NCBI GenBank assembly: GCA_035495815.1
Contig: DATJFH010000124.1
Location: 1 to 64,000, forward strand
DNA length: 64,000 nucleotides
Source of the DNA: DATJFH01 sp035495815
GTDB lineage: Bacteria > Acidobacteriota > Terriglobia > Bryobacterales > Bryobacteraceae
Reading direction: 5' to 3'
Below, piece by piece: positions 34,001-42,031 of the stretch (positions are counted from its first letter, which is position 1; every line of letters begins with the position of its first letter). The notes below the pieces were generated by a model. That model worked only from the letters and a program-made list of their open reading frames with translations, ran no database searches and was not told the origin of the DNA. Both the position numbers and the translations under genes were made by a program.

Positions 34001-34968
34001 AGGAGTCGCCGGCGGAACTGGCGACGGTGACGCGGTGGGTAATCGGCGGGGCGTCCGGAGGCGCGGATGGAGATGTTCCGCCAATTCCCGTGTTTGGGAT
34101 GAGCCTGATCCCCTACCGAGGCGGTTATCTGGAGGTGGGGGGCATCGCTTTTCCCAACCTCACCAACACTCAAACAATTTTTGCCGCCACGTTCACCATC
34201 TACTACTTCGACGAACTCTCCGGGCAGCCTCAAACGGGTTTGAGCGCGGATATCGGAGCCGGTGATCCGGCGATCGCCCTAACGGTGGCCGGTTCTTTCC
34301 AGCCGGGGTCCTTCGTCGAGATCGACTCGGAGATCCTGCGCGTGGACGAAGTCCAGAACGGTGGCCTGCAGTATTTAGTGACGCGCGCAATGCACGGGAC
34401 CACGGCAGCCGGCCACCTGGCTTCAGCGGTGGTTTACCCGCTCCAAACCAAGGTAGCCATCGCTTCCTTTGCACCCGGCTTTTTTGGAAGCCTGGCAAGC
34501 GGGGAATGGGGAATGCCGGTTCTTTTGCCCGACGCGCGCGTCACCAGCGCCGACCTGTTTGTAAGCAACTCACAGGGAGACAGCGAAACGGCGTCAGTGG
34601 CGGTGACCGGAACCGTCAATCGGGGATTGCGCACTCTTTCCGGTGGGCAGTATACGCTGCAGATCGACGGGTTTCTCTCTATTGAGAACGGCGCGACACC
34701 CGACCTTCTGATCGAGGCGTCGCATTCGATCCGCGATATCTATGCGGTCGTGAGGCAAGCGCCGACAGAGAGTCCCGTCACCATCCGAATCAATCAGAAC
34801 GGAAGCGAGTACTGCACGTTGACCATAGCCGCCGGCGAGTTGATTTCGAATTCGGTGGACGGTCGTACGCTGCCCTTGATGATCAGTGGAGCCCGGATCA
34901 GTCTCGACATCACCGGCGTAGGAGAGACGAATCCGGGATCGGATCTCACCGTCATCGTTCGGCTGTGA
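31048..34968 (+). CDS. Tail hub/tip fusion: gpL-like four-cysteine domain plus gpJ-like and FN3 domains
   Basis: This 1306-residue protein starts with a DUF2163/lambda gpL-like part. Cysteines at 156 (CPW), 185 (CGY), 207 and 214 (CEARG) followed by FGG at 232-234 copy the pattern of the gpL C-terminal [4Fe-4S] site. The middle (about 240-690) looks like the gpJ-type tip/hub with VPRFQCNLILKTRRTASDLIRGI and PGDIITLTYLKEGFIRQPFRV. From about 740 FN3-like repeats (YYAVSAVDGTGAQSGLS, FHVYRGPN) and other beta domains follow, ending in ITGVGETNPGSDLTVIVRL. It likely plugs the tube, holds the tip and contacts the host. Confidence 0.7.
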   Translation: MPTIFEHKELAATETPMLLFECELRGGQTERWSTHRVTSEGASYAPRVLRHNLFEMQAASNLGVDAIPRVSITLANTDSHFSEIERSVGWKGASLTIRFVFFKLKDGEPETESLILFKGIANPPDEITESTFRLSAINRMSMQRVLLPPVRVQRRCPWDFPSTHDQRQEAVTGGVEGIYSRYFRCGYSPDIDLGTGSLNGGVPYTSCNFTRADCEARGMFREDSALNPTRRFGGVEFVPASILVRSYGEKGSHVSPVAENAALFNDFVPLVYGTGWHSPLIVFARNDGNLTRMEVLLCMGEIEGVLKVLVNDIEIPLGQAGANMTGTGWYRVVSPGNRTGTFNGDFADNAGNPLGDPYGSMAVLSVVVPNRINDGRSLPSVKVLMQGMKLPVYDQDGSAAGLQFSSNPAWVLMDVLRRSGWTLDELDVTSFATAAAYCNEPIDSSDLYGNPVTVPRFQCNLILKTRRTASDLIRGIRNGSRFYLTYGSGGLLQARVENTLALQQPVKAASSNSSGLLAGGWPSYEFGDGSSGYTGILRKANGEPSLRLWSRSTADTPNRFSVEFQDAFNEYQQDSLSVVHVEDVTQTGQEINGPFSVLGLPHYDQAARILKFNLDRSVEGNTFVEFEASVRAVGIRPGDIITLTYLKEGFIRQPFRVIGIAPGMNYRTATITAQLHKDSWYSDTNGQGPGDGRREEEARLGLPRPLIGTVVDSHGNVQFGITETSTGEADGGATIQANVSFSRPPELVINRIGIPIVGLAPTFGSDGTLAGDQTLYYAVSAVDGTGAQSGLSFVVRASIPSSGNNNSVTITGLSFSDATTAFHVYRGPNPSELFRIASDQPKATQFKDTGLVIQVVSPPDPNYDHANFYWRRELQPEYAATIHSTTTVGNNSLQMAPDGYRGSVARITRGAGAGQERAVQGNTETTVTVTAAWDKEPDASSYFALSESGWRPGAAASASPVQFDIPNHTGETIQISGRAANANDKESPAELATVTRWVIGGASGGADGDVPPIPVFGMSLIPYRGGYLEVGGIAFPNLTNTQTIFAATFTIYYFDELSGQPQTGLSADIGAGDPAIALTVAGSFQPGSFVEIDSEILRVDEVQNGGLQYLVTRAMHGTTAAGHLASAVVYPLQTKVAIASFAPGFFGSLASGEWGMPVLLPDARVTSADLFVSNSQGDSETASVAVTGTVNRGLRTLSGGQYTLQIDGFLSIENGATPDLLIEASHSIRDIYAVVRQAPTESPVTIRINQNGSEYCTLTIAAGELISNSVDGRTLPLMISGARISLDITGVGETNPGSDLTVIVRL

Positions 34969-34971
34969 CCC

Positions 34972-37788
34972 ATGCCAGAAACCCTCCAGAAGTTGCGCCC
35001 GGACCGCGACCTGCAGTGCTATTTCCTGCGGCCTTCGGCCATCGCCGCGATGAGTCAAGCCAGCGCGACCGGATATACAGTGTCGGGCGGCTGGAGACAA
35101 CAATTCGATTGGGCGGTGATCGAATGGAACCGCGACAATACTTTCGAACATCCGCTGCTGCGCAATCTGCCTGACGGCGATCTCAGCGGAGTGCAACTCA
35201 CCTACGACGAAACACGGGAGAACTGCATTCTGCTCGACTCGACTCTGTACCATACGGTTGACTGGCCCTATCTGCGTGTCTGGGCGGAATCGGGTGGATC
35301 CGAGCAGGTCTACTTCGTACCGCTGAAGGCGCACGCGACTCCGATCGAGGGCAGCTACGTGCCCGCGTCGACGACATTCACTCTGGGGGGGAGTCCCACG
35401 GTGAACGACTACGTGGAGCTGTCATGGCTCAACGAGCACTATTACCACCAGATGACTTCCGCCGACTCCCTCGCCAGCGCGGTTCACGCGCTCTCCGATA
35501 CGATCAACGCTCTCTCTCCGACTATGGCTGCGTCCTATGACGGATCTGAGCTCACGATTACGTTTCTAGGCGAGAGTTCGACGCCTGGAACGCGGGAGAC
35601 CCCGGCAGCCAGCACGACCGGCACGAACGGGAATCTTCTAGGCGCTTACACCAGCGTGTCCGGAGCAAAGACGGAGAGCTGGTCGCATAGCTCCCGTTAC
35701 TTGAGCGGCGGCACTTCGCCCAGCAAGTGGAGAGTCGTTCTGAATTTCGGTTCGCTGTCGGGCTATCTGGTATCGACTCCGGGTCCCGGCGATTCACTCG
35801 AAACCGTCCCGACAAATTCAGTGCGAAAAATGCGCTGGACGTATGCGGCCGGCTTCCAGATCGGGGCATATCAAAAGTCGGAGTTCCAGGTTACGACATC
35901 GAATTGGACTGTCACCGGAACGGATTTGGCATACCAGGTGGCGGGCAGTCAGAGCCGCCGCGTGGAAGATGACTCGACGGACCTGAGCTACAGCGCCGGC
36001 TGGTCTCAATCCAGAGGAAATTTCTCCGGAGGGTCGATCCACTATACGACTCTTAACGGGAGGGCCGTCTCCTACACATACACGGCTCCCCAGAATCATC
36101 GTCTCTATCTTGGAACGCGTAAGGCGGCCGGCTGCCCGGAGATCACGATCACCGTGGATAGTCAGAGCCGAACCGAGAATCTCGCCATAGCGGGAGAAGA
36201 TTCCCTGGTCCGAGTCCATCTTGGAGAGATGGCCGGCGGAGTCGCGCACACCGTGACGGTTACACACGCCGGATCCGACGGGTCGTACTTCTATTTTGAT
36301 TTTTTCGAGATTGCCGTCCCGGCCGTCAATCTACCCGAACCCCCGTCCAACGCCAGACTGACTCTGGCGACCGACTGGGACACGGATCATTCGGTGGCGC
36401 TGCCTGCCGAGCGGACCGCCTGGCTCATCAAATCGCTGGGTTTTGAAGGCCGTGCCAATCACTATGTGGGCGCGCTGTTGTTCTACGAACTGACACCGCA
36501 AGGATTCGGGTATGCCTCCGGCACGGTCACGTTCACGGGAACGCCGATCTTCAGTGAGATAACGGAAGTATCCGTTGGCCTGGACGGATCGGTTGCAACT
36601 CTGCAACACGTCAACCTGGTCACCGACGACGCCGCCAGCGTGGCCAAAGCCTTCGAGCTGATCATTAACAACGGGTACACCGGCATCCGCGCGGAGGCGA
36701 GCGGAACCGTCCTTACCCTATTCGCTCGCGCCATGGGTGAAGCCGGCAACTCAATCAGTCTCTCGGCCAGTGTATTGGCAGCGGATCCGGAGACCGAAAC
36801 CTTCTTTGCGACCTCCAGCGGCGAGAACTTCACGGGCGGCGCAGACGGTGTCTGGCGAACCGACCTGGACGCGACTCCGAGAATCAACCGGGCGGCGCGG
36901 GACTGGAGCCGGAGTTTCTTTTCCGCTCTTCGATCCTATGGAATCGACGTGGCCGCCGCGTTCAGCATGGAATTGCAGCACGGCGACCCGTCCCCGGAAG
37001 CGGGCATTGCCCAGCGATACCACGATGGCGAAGCTGTACTGTTGACCACACCGGCGCTTCAAACCAATTTTTCGCCCACGAGCCTCGCGTTCTGGAAGCA
37101 GGTCTACGCCGATATGGCGGGACTGATGGCCGATGCCGGATGTGTCCCGTATCTGCAGTTCGGCGAAGTCCAGTGGTGGTATTTCGTCTGGGACAGGGAC
37201 TCCAACACACCTCATGACAGCCTTCCGTTTTACGACGCTTTCACGACGTCCACGTTCACCGCTACGTATGGAGGCGCAATGCACGTGTTCACGAACACTG
37301 CCGAAGATCCGGCGGCGTATCCAGAGGAAGCGGCGTTCCTGCCTGGATTGATCGGCTCCTTCACGGACCAAATCATCACCTTTGTGCGCGGGACGTATCC
37401 AAATACTCGCTTTGAAGTTCTTTACCCGCCTGATGTCAATGATTTTCCCTTGACTCGCGTGATCAATTTGCCCGCGCAGTGGACGCCGGCTACCCTCGAT
37501 TGCCTCAAGACAGAGAATTTCACATACACAGGCTTGCGCAATATGAATCACGCCAAAAACTCGATCCGTCTCCCGATGGACCTGGGCTTTCCGGCGAACC
37601 GGGCCAGCCACCTGGTCGGCATTGGAGATTACACGACACCCTGGCTGCGAGAGTCCCGAGCGTCCTTGGCCGAGGGAGTGGAATCGGTGGTGCTCTTTGC
37701 ACTGGATCAGTTCTGCCTCATCGGGTATCCTGCGCCGCTCGAGCGGTCTTCCCGGCGCTGCGCTTTCATGGGAACCGTAGAGTTGTGA
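34972..37788 (+). CDS. Large tail protein with TIM-barrel-like C-terminus (possible non-contractile tail sheath protein)
   Basis: This 938-residue protein starts 4 bases after the hub gene. The N-terminal part (to about 620) is beta-rich with several Thr/Ser/Gly-rich domains (SQSRTENLAIAGEDSLVRVHLGEM, DYVELSWLNEHYYHQM). The C-terminal 310 residues look like a glycoside-hydrolase-type barrel (NRAARDWSRSFFSALRSYGID, YLQFGEVQWWYFVWD with a candidate catalytic Glu, FEVLYPPDVNDFPL). I recall proteins of this architecture being annotated as non-contractile tail sheath, but I cannot verify that. A cell-wall-degrading or host-binding role is equally possible. Confidence 0.55.
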   Translation: MPETLQKLRPDRDLQCYFLRPSAIAAMSQASATGYTVSGGWRQQFDWAVIEWNRDNTFEHPLLRNLPDGDLSGVQLTYDETRENCILLDSTLYHTVDWPYLRVWAESGGSEQVYFVPLKAHATPIEGSYVPASTTFTLGGSPTVNDYVELSWLNEHYYHQMTSADSLASAVHALSDTINALSPTMAASYDGSELTITFLGESSTPGTRETPAASTTGTNGNLLGAYTSVSGAKTESWSHSSRYLSGGTSPSKWRVVLNFGSLSGYLVSTPGPGDSLETVPTNSVRKMRWTYAAGFQIGAYQKSEFQVTTSNWTVTGTDLAYQVAGSQSRRVEDDSTDLSYSAGWSQSRGNFSGGSIHYTTLNGRAVSYTYTAPQNHRLYLGTRKAAGCPEITITVDSQSRTENLAIAGEDSLVRVHLGEMAGGVAHTVTVTHAGSDGSYFYFDFFEIAVPAVNLPEPPSNARLTLATDWDTDHSVALPAERTAWLIKSLGFEGRANHYVGALLFYELTPQGFGYASGTVTFTGTPIFSEITEVSVGLDGSVATLQHVNLVTDDAASVAKAFELIINNGYTGIRAEASGTVLTLFARAMGEAGNSISLSASVLAADPETETFFATSSGENFTGGADGVWRTDLDATPRINRAARDWSRSFFSALRSYGIDVAAAFSMELQHGDPSPEAGIAQRYHDGEAVLLTTPALQTNFSPTSLAFWKQVYADMAGLMADAGCVPYLQFGEVQWWYFVWDRDSNTPHDSLPFYDAFTTSTFTATYGGAMHVFTNTAEDPAAYPEEAAFLPGLIGSFTDQIITFVRGTYPNTRFEVLYPPDVNDFPLTRVINLPAQWTPATLDCLKTENFTYTGLRNMNHAKNSIRLPMDLGFPANRASHLVGIGDYTTPWLRESRASLAEGVESVVLFALDQFCLIGYPAPLERSSRRCAFMGTVEL

Positions 37789-37824
37789 TTTCGGACGTTC
37801 CCGCGTTATTGTTTTGATTCAACC

Positions 37825-39048
37825 GTGGTTCTCGTCCAGAACGTTTCCAAGCTGTACCGCCTGTACGAACGCCCCTCCGATCGCATCCGGGAGATTCTCC
37901 CCTTATTTCCTGATCGTTTGCACAAAAACTTCTGGGCGCTGCGAGAGATTACTTTCAATCTCGAACAGGGACAGGTATTGGGCCTGGTAGGTCCCAACGG
38001 GTGCGGGAAGAGCACGCTGCTGCAAATCATCTGTGGAATCCTGCCGCCGACGGATGGACGTGTGGTGACGCGGGGACGCATCGCCGCTCTGCTTGAACTC
38101 GGCGCTGGATTCAATCCGGAATTCAGCGGGCGGGAAAACGTGTTTCTGAACGGCGAGATCCTGGGCTTGAGCCGCCCGGAAATCCAGCGCGCCTTCCCCT
38201 CCATCGTGGATTTCGCAGACATCGGTGAGTTCATCGACCGGCCAGTCAAGGAATACTCGAGTGGCATGTACGTGCGTCTGGCCTTCTCGACTGCCATCCA
38301 CGTCGAGCCGGACATTCTGGTGGTCGACGAAGCGCTGGCGGTGGGAGACGCTGTATTCGCCAACCGCTGCGTACGCAAATTCGAGGAGCTCAAGCAGCGC
38401 AAAGTCACGGTGGTGTTCGTCTCGCACGACCTCGGACTGGTAAAGCAGCTCTCGGACCGGGCGATGCTGCTGGTCGACGGACGAATAGACGCGGAGGGCG
38501 ATCCGAAGAAGGTCATCAACCGGTACATCGGGCTCGTACTCGACAGACAAAGGAGCGATCGCGATCGCTTCGAGTCCGGTGAGGTAAAGGGCAGCTTCCG
38601 GCACGGCGACGGCGCGAGCGAGATTCAGCAGGTTCGGCTGCTCAATTCCCGCGGCGAACCGGCGCAGACCTTCGTCGGCGGCGAGCGGCTGACGGTTCGC
38701 GTGCGGGCCCGGTTCCACCGGTCCACATCCGATCCGATGGTCGGGATTTTGATCCGGACGCGCATCGGCATGGACGTCTACGGCACCAACACGCGGCTCG
38801 AACAGATCGAACTCGGCGACTTCTCGCCGGGCGACGAACTGGAGACCGAATTCGCCTTCGATTGCTGGCTGGCGCCGCAGGAATATACACTGACGGTAGC
38901 GACGCAGAACTCGGACGGAACCAGCCACGACTGGGTGGATGAAGCCGTCGCCTTCGAAGTAGTGGACGCGAAGCCCTTGGCCGGCGTCGCCAATCTGCGC
39001 GCCGAGGTAAAGTGGACCAGACGAAAACCCGCACCCGCTTCACCATAA
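37825..39048 (+). CDS. Wzt-like O-antigen/polysaccharide ABC transporter ATPase
   Basis: This 407-residue protein starts at GTG 37825 without a clear ribosome site. Walker A is GPNGCGKST (56-64), the signature is KEYSSGMYVRLAF and Walker B is ILVVDEALAVGD. After residue about 245 comes a Wzt C-terminal domain (beta sandwich) that reads the polysaccharide end. Such ATPases pair with the permease Wzm, normally encoded just upstream. Here the upstream gene is the last phage tail gene, so Wzt is an orphan in this window. YggU overlaps it by 37 bases. Confidence 0.88.
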   Translation: MVLVQNVSKLYRLYERPSDRIREILPLFPDRLHKNFWALREITFNLEQGQVLGLVGPNGCGKSTLLQIICGILPPTDGRVVTRGRIAALLELGAGFNPEFSGRENVFLNGEILGLSRPEIQRAFPSIVDFADIGEFIDRPVKEYSSGMYVRLAFSTAIHVEPDILVVDEALAVGDAVFANRCVRKFEELKQRKVTVVFVSHDLGLVKQLSDRAMLLVDGRIDAEGDPKKVINRYIGLVLDRQRSDRDRFESGEVKGSFRHGDGASEIQQVRLLNSRGEPAQTFVGGERLTVRVRARFHRSTSDPMVGILIRTRIGMDVYGTNTRLEQIELGDFSPGDELETEFAFDCWLAPQEYTLTVATQNSDGTSHDWVDEAVAFEVVDAKPLAGVANLRAEVKWTRRKPAPASP

Positions 39049-39296
39049 AGGTGCAGCCTCGCGCCAGGGAGACGGCATTGGGCGAAAGGCTCGGGGAAGC
39101 CTACAAGCTGCGTCTGCAGGCGCCTCCTGTCGACGGAAAAGCCAACGACGCTTGCATTCGGTTTCTGGCCGATCGGTTCGGCGTGCCAGCCTCGGCGGTG
39201 AGAATCGTACAAGGGCTCACGAGCCGCACGAAGGTGGTCGAAGTGATCGGCGTGGACTCGGCAACAGCAGAGCGGATTCTTAACCATGAACGTTGA
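39012..39296 (+). CDS. DUF167/YggU family protein
   Basis: This 94-residue protein starts at GTG 39012, inside the end of the Wzt gene. Its sequence FTIKVQPRARETALGERLG, then KLRLQAPPVDGKANDACIRFLA and SAVRIVQGLTSRTKVVEVIG, covers the whole YggU fold. The family is widespread; its function is unknown. It overlaps the M24 peptidase gene by 11 bases. Confidence 0.9.
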   Translation: MDQTKTRTRFTIKVQPRARETALGERLGEAYKLRLQAPPVDGKANDACIRFLADRFGVPASAVRIVQGLTSRTKVVEVIGVDSATAERILNHER

Positions 39297-40458
39297 ACAG
39301 ATCCAGATCGAACTCCGGAACCAGAAGCTCGACGGCTGGCTCTTTTTCGATCACCATCAGCGGGACCCCCTCGCCTATCGCGTCCTCGGATTCACTCCGG
39401 CGCGGCACGTGACGCGGCGCTGGTATTACCTGATTCCGGCCGAAGGCGAGCCGGCCGGCCTGACCCATAACGTCGAATCCGACATGTTGAATGCCCTGCC
39501 AGGAACCAAGGCACGCTATTCCAGGTGGCAGGACCAGATCAGCGGGCTGCGCGCTCTACTGGGCGGACGGCGGCGGATCGCCATGCAATATTCGCCGCAG
39601 TGCGCCATCCCTTACGTCTCGCTGGTGGACGGCGGCACTCTTGAACTCATCCGCGGCCTGGGCGTGGAGATCGTCAGCTCGGCCGATCTCATTCAGTATT
39701 TCGAAGCGCGCTGGAACCAGGAATCTCTCGACTCGCATCTGCAGGCCGGGCGCCGCGTGGACCGAATCCGCTCGGAGGCGTTCCAAATGATCGGCGCGCG
39801 TCTCGGCAACGGGCAGGCTGTTTCCGAATACGAAGTAAACCGGTTCGTCCGGATGGAATTTGAACGCGCGGGTTTGCTGTGCACGGACGGCCCCATCGTG
39901 GGAGTCAACGGGAACGCTTCAAACCCGCACTACGAACCCACCGCCGAGCGGAATTCGCCTATTCGTCCCGGCGATTTCGTCCTGATCGACATGTGGGCCA
40001 AGCTGAACCAGCCCCGGTCGGTGTATTACGACATCACCTGGACCGGCGTTTGCGGCGCGCCCACAGACGAGATGCGGAACGTGTTCACGGTCGTGCGCGA
40101 CGCCCGCGACCGGGCAGTGAAGCGGGTAATGGACGCCATCGCGTCTAAACAGGAGTTACGGGGATTCGAAGTAGACGACGCAGCGCGAGGCTACATCCGT
40201 GAAAAGGGATTCGATCCGTATTTCGTCCACCGCACCGGCCATTCCATCGGGGAAGACGTGCATGGCACGGGCGCGAACATGGACAATCTGGAAACCCATG
40301 ACGATCGCAAGGTGATCGCCTGGACCTGCTTTTCGGTCGAACCGGGCGTCTACCTGCCGGCCTTCGGGGTTCGATCGGAAGTCAATGTTTTCGTCGGCGA
40401 CGAGGCCGCGCGGGTGACCGGCGAAGTCCAACAGGACCTGGTGAAAATTTGCGGTTGA
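39286..40458 (+). CDS. M24 family peptidase (Xaa-Pro aminopeptidase-like)
   Basis: This 390-residue protein has a creatinase-type N-terminal domain (about 1-165) and a pita-bread M24 domain. Metal ligands can be read as Asp in FVLIDMWAK, Asp in VYYDITWTG, His in HRTGHSIGEDVHG, Glu in SVEPGVYLP and a last Glu in VRSEVNVFV. It removes N-terminal residues before proline. No signal peptide is seen, so it is cytoplasmic. Confidence 0.88.
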   Translation: MNVEQIQIELRNQKLDGWLFFDHHQRDPLAYRVLGFTPARHVTRRWYYLIPAEGEPAGLTHNVESDMLNALPGTKARYSRWQDQISGLRALLGGRRRIAMQYSPQCAIPYVSLVDGGTLELIRGLGVEIVSSADLIQYFEARWNQESLDSHLQAGRRVDRIRSEAFQMIGARLGNGQAVSEYEVNRFVRMEFERAGLLCTDGPIVGVNGNASNPHYEPTAERNSPIRPGDFVLIDMWAKLNQPRSVYYDITWTGVCGAPTDEMRNVFTVVRDARDRAVKRVMDAIASKQELRGFEVDDAARGYIREKGFDPYFVHRTGHSIGEDVHGTGANMDNLETHDDRKVIAWTCFSVEPGVYLPAFGVRSEVNVFVGDEAARVTGEVQQDLVKICG

Positions 40459-42029
40459 CGGCCGGAGCCATCATACTCTCCGCCGGCTTTTTGCACGGGG
40501 CGACCCTGTCGCATTCCTTCCGTGAAGGGAACACCGTCTTCCTGCAGGTCAGCGACGGAACCGCTCAGATCGACTGGCTTAGCGAAAGCTCTTTCCGATT
40601 CTCCAGGCGTTGGGAGGGAGCCTGGATCGAAGGGCCCGCAATCACTCCCCAGACGATCGGTCTGAAGATCAGCGATACGGCCGAGGCCCTGAATATCACG
40701 TCCAAGTACCTGAAGGTGGCGATCGTCAAACATGGCGTTCTCGTCCGCGTCGATGATTCCGACGGTAAGCCGCTGATGGCCGACGCCGGCGAAGCGGTGA
40801 TCAGAGACGGCTCCGTGTCATTGGAGCGGCTGGCCCCGGCGCACGTCCGATATTTCGGATTGGGCGCGCGCGAATCCGGCCCTATCGAACTGCGCGGCGC
40901 GCGCATCACGACAACGCGTCCGTTCCTGATTTCCTCCGCCGGTTATGGCGAGTGGCTCCCTGCTCCGGGACGCTATACGTTCGATCTGGCCCACACTCGG
41001 GCCGGCCGCTACCGCATCGAAGCCCACGGCGCGGTCAAGGTCGATTACTATTTCTTTTTCGGACCCACTCCCAAAGAGATCCTCGAACAGTATCTGCTCG
41101 TGGACGGGCCCATGGACCCGATCACCCCGGACAAATTCCAGCCGCTGCGCCCGGCGGAAGCTCCGAAGAGAACCACGCCGCTGCCGGAAGGCTCGCTCGC
41201 CCAAACCGTTCATCGCCTGATCAACAGCAGTCTTTCGGGCATCCTGCTTCCGGCGATCCCGCTCGATTCGTTCCAAAACGCGCCCGAGCCGGTCCGGCGA
41301 CGGGCCGCACAGCTCGGCTCCGTGTCGCCGATCGTGCTCGGTTCCCGGCCGGACGCAATGAGCGCTACGTGGCGCGGCGAATTGACGGCGTATCTGGCCA
41401 CCTACGGCGAAGAGGCCCGGGAGCGCGGCCTGCCCATGATCCACGCGCTTCCCTTACAATTCCCGAAGGATGTGCTGGCCGCGAAGATCAGTGACGAATT
41501 CATGCTCGGCGACGAGCTTCTGATTGCGCCCGCGCCTCAGGACCGGCTCTCCAGGTCCGTCTATTTCCCCATGGGCGTCTGGACCCGCCTCAGCGACAAT
41601 CAGGTTTATCAGGGCAGACAGACGTACACGATCGACGCCGGGCCCGACGACCTTCCGGTGTTCTCCCGAAACGGGTCGATCGTGCCGCTTGGCTCGGCTC
41701 CGATGAAGCTGCATTATTTTCCCAAGCTCGGCGGCGAGTTCTTCCTCTACGAGAGCGATCTCGGTGAGTATTCACAGGTGCACGCGGGTCCCGCGGGCGA
41801 TTTCATGCGCCTTGAAACCGAGTCCAGGAAGGATCGTGGATATGAATGGATCGTTCATCATATGGACCGGCCGAAGCGGATCGCCGCCGCGGGAGTCGAG
41901 TTCCCGCAAGTGGAAGAACTCGGGAAGCTCATCCCGGGCGCCTGGTTTTACGATACCTCCCGGAAGAACCTGCACGTACGAATCGCCAGCCGCGCCGGCG
42001 GTGACGAAATCATCACCATCTCTTTCTAG
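40449..42029 (+). CDS. GH31-like protein lacking most of the catalytic barrel
   Basis: This 526-residue protein starts at TTG 40449, or at TTG 40455 overlapping the M24 stop. A signal-like stretch opens it. Residues about 20-225 match the GH31 N-terminal beta-sandwich (VKVDYYFFFGPTPKEILEQYLLVDG). The end of the barrel and C-terminal sandwich follow (LPLQFPKDVLAAKISDEFMLGDELLIAPA, DLPVFSRNGSIVPLG). The roughly 250-residue segment that should carry the nucleophile and acid/base Asp is missing and replaced by about 60 low-similarity residues. It is therefore likely catalytically dead or a binding protein. It is convergent with the RraA-like gene. Confidence 0.75.
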   Translation: MRLTAGAIILSAGFLHGATLSHSFREGNTVFLQVSDGTAQIDWLSESSFRFSRRWEGAWIEGPAITPQTIGLKISDTAEALNITSKYLKVAIVKHGVLVRVDDSDGKPLMADAGEAVIRDGSVSLERLAPAHVRYFGLGARESGPIELRGARITTTRPFLISSAGYGEWLPAPGRYTFDLAHTRAGRYRIEAHGAVKVDYYFFFGPTPKEILEQYLLVDGPMDPITPDKFQPLRPAEAPKRTTPLPEGSLAQTVHRLINSSLSGILLPAIPLDSFQNAPEPVRRRAAQLGSVSPIVLGSRPDAMSATWRGELTAYLATYGEEARERGLPMIHALPLQFPKDVLAAKISDEFMLGDELLIAPAPQDRLSRSVYFPMGVWTRLSDNQVYQGRQTYTIDAGPDDLPVFSRNGSIVPLGSAPMKLHYFPKLGGEFFLYESDLGEYSQVHAGPAGDFMRLETESRKDRGYEWIVHHMDRPKRIAAAGVEFPQVEELGKLIPGAWFYDTSRKNLHVRIASRAGGDEIITISF

Positions 42030-42031
42030 AG

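Larger units (their letters stand above)
20851..37788 (+). mobile_element. Phage-derived structural operon without integrase or lysis genes (GTA-like or cryptic prophage)
   Basis: About 17 kb of tightly packed plus-strand genes follow the order of a tailed phage: small and large terminase, portal, scaffold, coat, connectors, tail tube, chaperone with frameshift, tape measure, distal tail, hub/tip and tail protein. Ordinary chromosomal genes flank it (ThuA on the left, Wzt on the right). I find no integrase, excisionase, repressor, replication, holin or endolysin gene. A domesticated gene-transfer-agent-like element or a decayed prophage fits; a tailocin does not, because packaging and capsid genes are kept. 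The left border is approximate and no attachment repeat was found by eye. Confidence 0.75.

Noticed and set aside
37789..37824. dif-like or att-like site in the AT-rich bases after the last tail gene
   Set aside because: No 11-6-11 symmetric core and no matching repeat at the left border could be found by eye.
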